Origin: Treponema sp.
GTDB taxonomy: Bacteria > Spirochaetota > Spirochaetia > Treponematales > Breznakiellaceae
NCBI GenBank assembly: GCA_009786625.1
Contig: WQRT01000083.1
Location: 1 to 5,329, forward strand
Direction: 5' to 3'
Length of the DNA: 5,329 nucleotides
The position numbers and the translations under genes were made by a program. Of the stretch, positions 1-5,329 are shown one piece after another. The notes under the pieces are model-generated. The model made no database searches and was not told where the DNA came from. It was given only the letters and a program-made list of their open reading frames with translations. The stretch's first letter is position 1. Each line of letters opens with the position of its first letter.

Positions 1-308
1 TCGCCGTAATCGTCACGGAGGCGGTCCATCATCAATTCCATGTTGCTTTGTCCCGAACACAGCCAGAGATCTCCTGAGTAAATATCTTTTATTTTAAAGG
101 AACCTTCATCGCAGGAGATTTCCATTTCAAACGGGCCGCCTGCGCTTACAGGATCCAGCGTTACGAGCCATTTTCCATCCGTTTCTTTGGCTTCGTAAGT
201 TTTTCCAAGAAAGACGGCGGTAAATTTTTTTCCTGCGCGAAGCGGGAAAGGGAAGTCCCGCTGTATTATCATTGAATCGCTTATAAGCGGCGATAATAAA
301 TTGATCAT
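1..308 (-). CDS. Sialate O-acetylesterase / acetylxylan esterase-like (SASA family), N-terminal part, 3' end outside window
   Basis: The gene runs off the left edge; 102 complete codons are visible. The fragment has the layout of SASA-family (DUF303) carbohydrate esterases. It opens with an MINLLSPLISDSMIIQRDFP segment, which matches the 'shlfsdhMVLQRd.pvp' entry seen in the family. A beta-rich stretch follows, then GDLWLCSGQSNMEL at residues 79-92. Ser88 in GQSNM is the expected nucleophile; the His and other partners would lie downstream. The family removes O-acetyl groups from sugars. Next to a GH43 enzyme, acetylated xylo-oligosaccharide is a likelier substrate than sialic acid, but that is inference. 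No signal peptide is visible, so a cytoplasmic role is likely. The ATG (308-306) shares its A with the TAA of the GH43 gene (TAATG), which suggests translational coupling. A GGGG run 6 nt upstream of the ATG is the only weak ribosome-binding candidate. ATG at codon 13 is a less likely start because it would lose the family-typical N-terminus. Confidence 0.85.
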   Translation of the reverse strand, partial: MINLLSPLISDSMIIQRDFPFPLRAGKKFTAVFLGKTYEAKETDGKWLVTLDPVSAGGPFEMEISCDEGSFKIKDIYSGDLWLCSGQSNMELMMDRLRDDYG

Positions 309-1894
309 TAAATACCCCGGTACTCCGCCCATAAAACATCGGCGTAATTATCAGATATTTTACCGTTAGCTGAAGAGAATACTCCGGCGATGGAGCCTAC
401 AAACCCTCCGGCGTATTCCGTGCTGAGTATGCGCGCGTCAGCGTTATCCGCAATGCAGGTAAGAGAGTATTTATCACAGCCGTAGAAAAATGATATTTTC
501 ATATCTTCGCATACGGCGGCAAACACGAAAGGAGTTCCGCCGCCGGGGAAATCCCCGGTATAAAGAACCTCGTCATCTTTACCTGCGGCTTTAACAAGGC
601 GTATTGATTGCTTGCCGTTTATAAGGCAGCATTCAAGGCGGTACATGAAATCTTCGCTTTGAAGAAGAACAAGCCCTGCCGCCTCGTTATTATCTTTGGC
701 GGAAAATTCTAAAGAAACAGTGAACGCCCAGTCCTTATGCCGGATCCTTCTTCCCGCGAACGCAGGATGACCATTGCCGCGCATTGTTTCCGGTTTTGTG
801 TAAAGCCGCAGAACGCCTTTTCTTTCGGTTAAGCTAAACGCAATATCTTTTTCGTTAACAGGCATCCTGAGCGTTAGCCAATGCAAAGGCAGTTTATCGG
901 TAAAATGATCGCAGCAACTTTCGATGCGCCATTCACCTGAGGCCGCTGATTCATCACAGTTAATTTCAATCTGTTCTTCGATCATTCCTGATTCTGTCGC
1001 GATATAAGGCCATGCGCCTTCCCATTTTACGGGGACGAAAAATGTTTCGCGCCCGAGGGGGCATACTCCGTTATACGGACGGGAGGCGAGAAGAACCATC
1101 CACCAGTTTCCGTCTTTGTCATCGACAATATCGGCGTGACCCGCGTTAATTATGCTTGCGCGTCTTCCAAGATGTCTGTGCGTCAAAAGCGGATTGCTTC
1201 TTTTTCCTTCCCACGGGCCGCGGATATCTTTTGCCCTTGCGATGCAGACGGCGTGATCTATTCCGGTTCCGCCTTCGGCATGAAGGAGATAATAGTAATC
1301 CTGAATTTTATAGATGTGCGGTCCTTCAGGCCAGATAACGTCACGAAGCGCGCCGCGCCAGATGCCTTTACTTTCTCCCTTAAGCGGATTTTTTCCTTCG
1401 GCGAGAAGTGCGAGATCAATTTCGATTATGTAGACTTCGTAGTTACCCTGATACGCTTGTCCCTCAGGAGCGGCGCGGGTTCCACAGTACCAGACTGTGC
1501 CGTTTGGATCAAAAAAGATCGAAGGGTCAATTCCGTCCGCGCCTTTAAGCCAGACAGGGTCTGACCACGGGCCTGCGGGGTCTTTCGCTGTTATGATAAA
1601 ATTTCCGCCTGTGTTAATTAATGTGCAAAGGATATAAAACATGCCGTTATTTTCGCGGATAGTAGGCGCGAAAAGTCCCTGCGAAATTTTATGTTTGTCA
1701 AAGCACAACTGTCCCGGCCTGTCTATCGCGTTACCTATCTGTTTCCAGTGAACAAGATCGCGGCTTTTAAAAATAGGGAGTCCCGGAAAGTAAGCGAATG
1801 TCGAGTTTACAAGATAGAAATCGGAACCTGCTCTGCAAATTGAAGGGTCGGGATAGAAACCGCTTTGTATCGGATTATTAATTTTCTTTATCAT
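308..1894 (-). CDS. GH43 glycoside hydrolase, beta-xylosidase / alpha-L-arabinofuranosidase type, with C-terminal concanavalin-like domain
   Basis: A 528-residue protein, about the usual length for two-domain GH43 enzymes (roughly 530-540). The N-terminal five-bladed propeller spans about residues 5-310. Its catalytic triad can be read directly: Asp16 in GFYPDPSIC (general base), Asp123 in GIDPSIFFDP (pKa-tuning Asp) and Glu190 in WPEGPHIY (general acid). His253 in AGHADIV is the usual structural/metal-site His. Residues about 325-528 match the beta-sandwich domain that closes the active site in XynB-like enzymes. These enzymes remove xylose or arabinose from the ends or branches of oligosaccharides. 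The N-terminus does not settle which; the APTIR motif (76-80) recalls arabinofuranosidase subgroups. There is no signal peptide, so it probably acts in the cytoplasm on imported oligosaccharides. An in-frame TGA at 1909-1907 leaves the ATG at 1894 as the only plausible start. No Shine-Dalgarno precedes it. It is coupled to the downstream esterase and divergent from the GH5 gene. Confidence 0.93.
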   Translation of the reverse strand: MIKKINNPIQSGFYPDPSICRAGSDFYLVNSTFAYFPGLPIFKSRDLVHWKQIGNAIDRPGQLCFDKHKISQGLFAPTIRENNGMFYILCTLINTGGNFIITAKDPAGPWSDPVWLKGADGIDPSIFFDPNGTVWYCGTRAAPEGQAYQGNYEVYIIEIDLALLAEGKNPLKGESKGIWRGALRDVIWPEGPHIYKIQDYYYLLHAEGGTGIDHAVCIARAKDIRGPWEGKRSNPLLTHRHLGRRASIINAGHADIVDDKDGNWWMVLLASRPYNGVCPLGRETFFVPVKWEGAWPYIATESGMIEEQIEINCDESAASGEWRIESCCDHFTDKLPLHWLTLRMPVNEKDIAFSLTERKGVLRLYTKPETMRGNGHPAFAGRRIRHKDWAFTVSLEFSAKDNNEAAGLVLLQSEDFMYRLECCLINGKQSIRLVKAAGKDDEVLYTGDFPGGGTPFVFAAVCEDMKISFFYGCDKYSLTCIADNADARILSTEYAGGFVGSIAGVFSSANGKISDNYADVLWAEYRGI

Positions 1895-1913
1895 AAAATG
1901 ATTATATCATTTT
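1895..1913. promoter_or_regulatory. Perfect 8-3-8 inverted repeat, candidate operator in divergent promoter region
   Basis: The sequence reads AAAATGAT-TAT-ATCATTTT. The two arms are exact reverse complements around a 3-bp spacer. It lies directly against the GH43 start codon in the 82-bp gap between the divergent GH43 and GH5 genes. It overlaps the TATAAT hexamer of the minus strand and lies upstream of a TATAGT hexamer on the plus strand. A dimeric DNA-binding protein here could control both genes. It is AT-rich, so chance is possible, and no cognate regulator is identified. As a hairpin it would be weak, so a DNA operator is likelier than an RNA structure. Confidence 0.45.
1901..1906 (-). 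promoter_or_regulatory. Candidate -10 element (TATAAT) for the GH43-esterase operon
   Basis: The minus strand reads TATAAT from 1906 to 1901, a six-of-six match to the sigma-70 -10 consensus. No good -35 is found 16-18 bp upstream (TATGAA at 17 bp is a poor match). Transcription starting 6-7 nt downstream would begin at or next to the A of the GH43 ATG at 1894. The transcript would then be leaderless or nearly so, which agrees with the missing Shine-Dalgarno. An AT-rich stretch can make this hexamer by chance. Confidence 0.4.
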
Positions 1914-1927
1914 TCTATGTTTTTTCA

Positions 1928-1933
1928 TATAGT
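1928..1933 (+). promoter_or_regulatory. Candidate -10 element (TATAGT) for the GH5 gene
   Basis: TATAGT matches the -10 consensus at five of six positions and lies 43 bp before the GH5 start. That would leave room for a leader of about 35-40 nt carrying the AGGAG site. The best upstream hexamer at an 18-bp spacer is ATATCA (1904-1909), only a partial -35, and it falls inside the inverted repeat. Just downstream, TAGTAT is repeated in tandem (1933-1944) and gives alternative weak -10 candidates. Confidence 0.25.
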
Positions 1934-1965
1934 AGTATTAGTATTCAGGCGTACTTTCAAGGGGT

Positions 1966-1970
1966 AGGAG
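1966..1970 (+). promoter_or_regulatory. Shine-Dalgarno AGGAG that fixes the GTG start of the GH5 gene
   Basis: AGGAG lies 6 nt before the GTG at 1977-1979, a good spacing. An in-frame TAG at 1965-1967 overlaps the site and rules out a longer protein. The next in-frame ATG is at about residue 92, inside the catalytic domain, so GTG is the real start. Confidence 0.85.
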
Positions 1971-1976
1971 TTAGGT

Positions 1977-3695
1977 GTGAAAAATTTTTATTTAATATTT
2001 ATTGTTGTTTTGGGGGCTTGTAATACTGCTTCTTCTTCTGTTGAGAGCGGTTCGGGAGCGCAGCCGCCTTTGGTGGAAACAGGCGATGTCACGGCGGCTT
2101 TACGCAGTACGCCTTTTTCTAGAGGGGTGAATTTTTCCGGGTGGTTTGAAGCGGATTCTCCGGGGGCAATTCCTTTTACAAAATATACTGAGCAGGATTT
2201 CGCTGATGTAAAAAGCCTCGGCGCGGATGTGATTCGGCTGCCTGTAAAGATGCACAGTATGACAAGCGGCGCGCCTAGCTATACATTCGATCCGCTTTTT
2301 TTAAGATTTCTTGACAGAGCGGTTGATTGGGCAGAGCAGTATGAACTTTATATCATCATTGATAATCATTCTTTTGATCCCGTGCTTGCGACAAGCGAAA
2401 ATGTCGATCAAATTCTGCTTCCTGTCTGGGCGCAGATCGCGCAAAGGTACAGAGATAGAAGCGATTATGTGATATACGAAATTTTAAATGAACCACACGG
2501 AATATCCGATGAACGCTGGGGAATAATTCAAGGAATGGCGGTTGATACAATACGCCGCTATGATCAAAAACACGCGGTTATTGTCGGAGGCACAGCATAT
2601 AATTCCATAAATAAGTTAGCTGCAATTCCTGTATATACGGATAACAATTTAATTTATACATTTCACTTTTACGATCCTTATTTGTTTACGCATCAAGGCG
2701 CGAATTGGGGAGATCCGCCGCATTTAACAAGTCTTTTTAATTTACCTTTTCCGTGCGATCCGATGCGGCTTCCTCCCATACCCGCGGACTTAAGAGGCAC
2801 ATGGATTGACGGCTCGCTTAACCACAGTTACGCGAGGGACGCATCGACTCAGGCGTTAAGCTCTACTCTTAACAAGGCCGTTACATTCGCGCTTGAAAGA
2901 GATGTCCCTGTTTTCTGCGGAGAGTTCGGCGTGTTAATGAGGAACAGCGCTCAGAATGACCGCGTAAGATGGTATCAGTATGTGACAAGCGCTCTTGTTA
3001 ATAGGAATATTTCATGGACAAGCTGGGACTACTACGGAGGATTCGGCATATTTAAACGCGTGACCGGAAGTTTTAACCATGATTTAAATGTTGATGTTGT
3101 CCGCGCTCTTGGGTTTACGCCTCCCTTACAGATTGAACGCGAACCTCAGCCGTTTACATCGGGCTTTACCATCTTTGACGATTATCCCGAACCGCGCGTT
3201 GCGGCTGCCGGTAACTGGGGAAACAATATGGATTTCAGTTTATATGATACTAATTCATATAACGGGGAGTTCGCGGTAAGATGGGGAAACCCCGCGCAGT
3301 ACAACGCGTTCTTTTTCAATTTTACCGATAATGACTTCAGGCAAATATCAGATAACGGCTGTCTTGAGTTTATGGCAAGGACGCGCGGCGGCGTCCGCAG
3401 AAACGCCCGCTTTGATGTGCGTTTTGTAAACACTGAAACAGACAGCGAAATTCCGTGGCGGCTCCGTTACACGATAGATGAAAATATTCTGCCGCCTGAC
3501 GGTCAATGGCATCTTGTGCGAATACCTTTTTCAGAAATGTGCGAGCATGGAGCATGGGTTAGTTCGAAAGATCAGTGGGTTCAACCACGAAATGAATTCT
3601 CGTGGGAAAGGGTAGACCGGCTTGAGTTTGTCTCGGAACACGAAGATATGCGCGGCGCTCAAATGTGGTTTGATTCGATCAAGATAACCAGATAA
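1977..3695 (+). CDS. GH5-family endoglycanase lipoprotein with C-terminal carbohydrate-binding-like domain
   Basis: A 572-residue protein starting at GTG. Residues 1-15 form a lipoprotein signal: Lys2, then FYLIFIVVLGAC, with Cys15 as the lipidated residue. A Ser/Gly/Pro-rich linker runs to about 45. Residues about 48-375 are a GH5 TIM barrel: RGVNFSGWFE at 49, IRLPV (Arg87), IIIDNHSF (His131), YEILNEPHG with Glu172 as acid/base, TFHFYDPY (His230, Tyr232), VFCGEFGVL with Glu316 as nucleophile, and SWDYYGG (Trp350). All expected catalytic residues are present. Residues about 395-572 look like a beta-sandwich carbohydrate-binding module, ending in WFDSIKI, as in CBM11- or CBM30-like folds. GH5 enzymes cut beta-1,4-glucan, mannan, xylan or xyloglucan internally. 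The subfamily, and so the substrate, cannot be fixed by eye. The lipid anchor puts it in the cell envelope, probably at the surface, where it would start polymer breakdown. It diverges from the GH43 operon and converges on the regulator gene, with no strong terminator in the 19-bp gap. Confidence 0.93.
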   Translation: MKNFYLIFIVVLGACNTASSSVESGSGAQPPLVETGDVTAALRSTPFSRGVNFSGWFEADSPGAIPFTKYTEQDFADVKSLGADVIRLPVKMHSMTSGAPSYTFDPLFLRFLDRAVDWAEQYELYIIIDNHSFDPVLATSENVDQILLPVWAQIAQRYRDRSDYVIYEILNEPHGISDERWGIIQGMAVDTIRRYDQKHAVIVGGTAYNSINKLAAIPVYTDNNLIYTFHFYDPYLFTHQGANWGDPPHLTSLFNLPFPCDPMRLPPIPADLRGTWIDGSLNHSYARDASTQALSSTLNKAVTFALERDVPVFCGEFGVLMRNSAQNDRVRWYQYVTSALVNRNISWTSWDYYGGFGIFKRVTGSFNHDLNVDVVRALGFTPPLQIEREPQPFTSGFTIFDDYPEPRVAAAGNWGNNMDFSLYDTNSYNGEFAVRWGNPAQYNAFFFNFTDNDFRQISDNGCLEFMARTRGGVRRNARFDVRFVNTETDSEIPWRLRYTIDENILPPDGQWHLVRIPFSEMCEHGAWVSSKDQWVQPRNEFSWERVDRLEFVSEHEDMRGAQMWFDSIKITR

Positions 3696-3714
3696 CAAGG
3701 CTTGATATTCAAAA

Positions 3715-4383
3715 TTATCCCATTTGATTTGTCCATTCAATGGCAAGCTGCCGCAGTTCCTGCGATGTGTTACAGTGAAGCTTAAGTTTGATATGTTCTT
3801 TGTGCGAGTCGATTGTCTTTGTGCTTATGTTGAATCTGGAAGCAATCTCGATAGTGCCGTAACCTTTTCCGATAAGAGAAAAAACCTGTAATTCTCTGTC
3901 GGAAAGTTTTTGAAGCGATATTGTCCAGTCTTTGGCGCTTCTTGAACCGCCGCCTGTCATCGCCTGAAAAATTCTGTCTCTTTCGTTTTCACTTAAATAA
4001 ACTTTTCCGTCAAGGATAGTTGTTACGGCATCCATTACCGTATTTGCCGGAGCGTTTTTCATGATATATCCGCGCGCGCCGAGACGCAGTACGCGCTCCG
4101 AATAAAAACGTTCATCATTGGAAGATAAAACAAGGATCGCCGCTTCAGGATTTATATTTTTAAGTTCAAGAATCAAATCCATGGCGTTTTCTCTGCCAAG
4201 ATGAATCTCCATTATGACAAGTCGCGGCTTTTCCTTTTCCGCGGCAAGGAGCGCGTCTTGTGAGTTTGCCGCGATACCTACAATATTGTATTTATTATAT
4301 TTTACCAGAAGAGCGGTAAGTCCCATGGTGAAAAGCGGCTGATCATCAATGATCAAAACCCTTGTGTTCATGCTTCTTGCCAT
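3715..4383 (-). CDS. LuxR/NarL-family response regulator with Glu at the phospho-acceptor position
   Basis: A 222-residue protein with a receiver domain (about 7-125) and a LuxR-type helix-turn-helix (about 157-215: LSDRELQVFSLIGKG, then EIASRFNISTKTIDSHKEHI). Visible receiver residues are the acidic pair Asp13-Asp14 (LIIDDQ), Ser87 after strand 4 (LVLSSND) and Lys109 (GYIMKN). At the expected phospho-acceptor site the sequence reads RLVIMEIHLG, so Glu59 (codon GAG, 4209-4207) replaces Asp. Such a change can mimic or bypass phosphorylation in some regulators. The protein would bind DNA as a dimer in the cytoplasm. No histidine kinase is in the window. Two in-frame TAA codons lie just before ATG 4383. 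A second ATG at 4371 (MNTRVLIIDD) is an equally credible start, and neither has a clear Shine-Dalgarno. The gene lies 68 bp after the GH30 gene on the same strand, so it could be co-transcribed or have its own promoter. Control of the surrounding enzyme genes is inference. Confidence 0.94.
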   Translation of the reverse strand: MARSMNTRVLIIDDQPLFTMGLTALLVKYNKYNIVGIAANSQDALLAAEKEKPRLVIMEIHLGRENAMDLILELKNINPEAAILVLSSNDERFYSERVLRLGARGYIMKNAPANTVMDAVTTILDGKVYLSENERDRIFQAMTGGGSRSAKDWTISLQKLSDRELQVFSLIGKGYGTIEIASRFNISTKTIDSHKEHIKLKLHCNTSQELRQLAIEWTNQMG

Positions 4384-4414
4384 GTTTTATTACTAAATCA
4401 TTTTCAGTATGTTG

Positions 4415-4420
4415 ACTATA
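4415..4420 (-). promoter_or_regulatory. Candidate -10 element (TATAGT) upstream of the response regulator
   Basis: The minus strand reads TATAGT (4420 to 4415), five of six to the -10 consensus, about 31 bp before the ATG at 4383. It lies inside the perfect 8-bp palindrome ACTATAGT (4415-4422), which is extended by TTG/CAA arms with one bulged base (4412-4426). No convincing -35 is found at the right distance. The site could give the regulator its own promoter separate from GH30, but read-through from GH30 explains expression equally well. Confidence 0.2.
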
Positions 4421-4451
4421 GTACAATTTCCCTATGGCTTAAGGATGATGA

Positions 4452-5327
4452 TCATCTCGCTCTTCCGTAAAAAGTGGTAATCGACATCGGCGCGAGTACA
4501 ATCTGCGCTGTGCCGCCTGATACTCTCTGCCTTCCCGCGTTACGCAGATTTTCAGTCTCGGATGTTCTGTAAATCTCAAGCTCGCTGAACTGCGCTCCTT
4601 CAAGCTCCAGCGCGGCTGATACGGCTGTCGCGCGTTCATTGATTATTACAACCGCGATCTCATCCGATTGCGGATTTCTGTACGCGCTTGAATATGTACC
4701 GGTACGGACTGTGGTATCGCTGTTAATCCTGTGCCAGCCCGGACGAATAAAGCGGGAGTATTGCCCCATCGCGTAAAGCCTCTTTGCGGCGGTAAGGCTG
4801 TCTCCGTCATTTTTGATTAAAGCGCCGGCGTAGTCATCGGAGCTTGTGTTGGACCAAAGCCACCAGTACAGAAAAGCGTTCATCTGCGTCAGCGTAAAGT
4901 CCCAGTGAATCATTCTTGCGTAATACATGGCATTCGCGATTCCGTCTCCTGCGGGAAGATGCGTCCCGGAACCCGATACTTCGGTCTGCCAGAAGCGTTT
5001 ACCTGATGCAACAATTTCCGGAAACTCTCTTGAACCGGCTCTTGAAGACGCGTCAGACGCGCCGTTGTATTGATGCAAAGCGATATGAGTTATAATTCTT
5101 TCCGATGCCGGATCGTCAAGAGAAGGCTTTATTATGTTATTAAAATTAATATTAAAATTTTCATACTCGGGCATCATTATATTAATGCCGCCTTCTCCCG
5201 GCTTTAAACCCTTCATTGGGAACCTGTCGGCGATTACTTTAATAAAATCCCTTAAATCCGTTCCGTCCCAGTAGCAACATTCCCAGCTTGCTTTCCAGTT
5301 AGGTTCATTCTGTATGGATAAAATATT
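4452..5327 (-). CDS. GH30-family glycanase (xylanase-like), C-terminal part; 5' end outside window
   Basis: The frame is open to the right edge, with 291 residues visible; the true start and any signal peptide lie outside. An internal ATG at 5216 is not the start, because the homologous sequence continues upstream. The fragment begins with ILSIQNEPNW, where visible residue Glu8 (5306-5304) is the acid/base. It continues through HIALHQYNG to FWQTEVSG, where Glu116 (4982-4980) is the nucleophile. From about residue 195 the side beta-domain typical of GH30 follows: FIRPGWHRI, AVVIINERA, and a final PMSITTFYG near the C-terminus, comparable to the 'QSVTTF' end of GH30 xylanases. No extra carbohydrate-binding module follows. 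The family includes glucuronoxylanases, other xylanases, glucanases and galactanases; overall likeness to XynC-type enzymes favours xylan. The loop after FLYWWLW carries SNTSSDDYAG, with no arginine of the kind that grips glucuronic acid in strict glucuronoxylanases. An exported enzyme is expected but not seen. Confidence 0.88.
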   Translation of the reverse strand, partial: NILSIQNEPNWKASWECCYWDGTDLRDFIKVIADRFPMKGLKPGEGGINIMMPEYENFNINFNNIIKPSLDDPASERIITHIALHQYNGASDASSRAGSREFPEIVASGKRFWQTEVSGSGTHLPAGDGIANAMYYARMIHWDFTLTQMNAFLYWWLWSNTSSDDYAGALIKNDGDSLTAAKRLYAMGQYSRFIRPGWHRINSDTTVRTGTYSSAYRNPQSDEIAVVIINERATAVSAALELEGAQFSELEIYRTSETENLRNAGRQRVSGGTAQIVLAPMSITTFYGRAR

Positions 5328-5329
5328 TA

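Noticed and set aside
127..339. Short minus-strand open frame of 70 codons
   Set aside because: It overlaps the esterase gene in another frame and the end of GH43. The esterase frame carries a clear GQSNM motif and the coupled start.
1136..1564. Plus-strand open frame of 142 codons antisense to GH43
   Set aside because: It lies wholly opposite the well-supported propeller domain of GH43, has no ribosome-binding site or recognisable domain, and reads as a composition artefact.
3691..3719. Possible bidirectional terminator between the convergent GH5 and regulator genes (GATAA...TTGA-TAT-TCAA...TTATC)
   Set aside because: The inner stem is only 4 bp and AT-rich, the outer arms come largely from the two stop codons, and there is no GC-rich stem or proper U-tract.
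3182..3746. Three overlapping minus-strand frames opposite the 3' part of the GH5 gene
   Set aside because: They are shadows of the GH5 C-terminal domain with no family likeness or initiation signals.
4439..4639. 66-codon minus-strand frame at the end of the GH30 gene
   Set aside because: It is an alternate frame of the GH30 C-terminal beta-domain, whose own frame keeps the family-typical ending.
5214..5216. ATG at 5216 as the start of the GH30 gene
   Set aside because: The same frame stays open to the window edge and encodes the essential ILSIQNEP acid/base motif upstream of this ATG.

Overview
This window holds five protein genes, two of them cut by the window edges. Four encode enzymes for breaking down plant cell-wall polysaccharide, most likely xylan or a mixed hemicellulose, and one encodes a LuxR/NarL-type response regulator. 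No RNA genes, mobile elements, CRISPR arrays or large repeats were seen. The organism is a bacterium of moderate GC content. The set of genes (GH30, lipoprotein GH5, cytoplasmic GH43, SASA-type esterase) fits a polysaccharide degrader from gut, rumen, termite gut or anaerobic sediment. A treponeme-like spirochaete is my best guess, from the overall style of the proteins and the lipoprotein signal. That is inference only, because there is no marker gene here.

Layout from left to right: (1) 1-308, minus, the start of a sialate O-acetylesterase/acetylxylan-esterase-like (SASA) gene that runs off the left edge. (2) 308-1894, minus, a complete GH43 beta-xylosidase/alpha-L-arabinofuranosidase. Its stop codon shares one base with the start of the esterase gene (TAATG), so the two form a translationally coupled pair. 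(3) 1895-1976, an 82-bp divergent intergenic region with an 8-3-8 perfect inverted repeat and promoter-like hexamers. (4) 1977-3695, plus, a GH5 endoglycanase lipoprotein with a C-terminal carbohydrate-binding-like domain. (5) A 19-bp convergent gap. (6) 3715-4383, minus, the response regulator. (7) 4452-5327, minus, the C-terminal 291 residues of a GH30 glycanase whose start lies beyond the right edge.

Proposed division of labour (inference): GH5 is anchored to the cell envelope and GH30 is probably exported. Together they cut polymer outside the cell. GH43 and the esterase have no signal peptides and would trim imported, acetylated or arabinosylated oligosaccharides in the cytoplasm. The response regulator lies between the GH30 and GH5 genes and may control the locus.

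Most worth a second look: the regulator has Glu (E59) where the receiver domain normally has its phosphorylated Asp, while the other receiver residues are kept. Also of interest are the palindrome in the divergent region, whose half-site recurs just upstream of the regulator gene, and the GH43 start, which has no Shine-Dalgarno and sits right after a consensus TATAAT.
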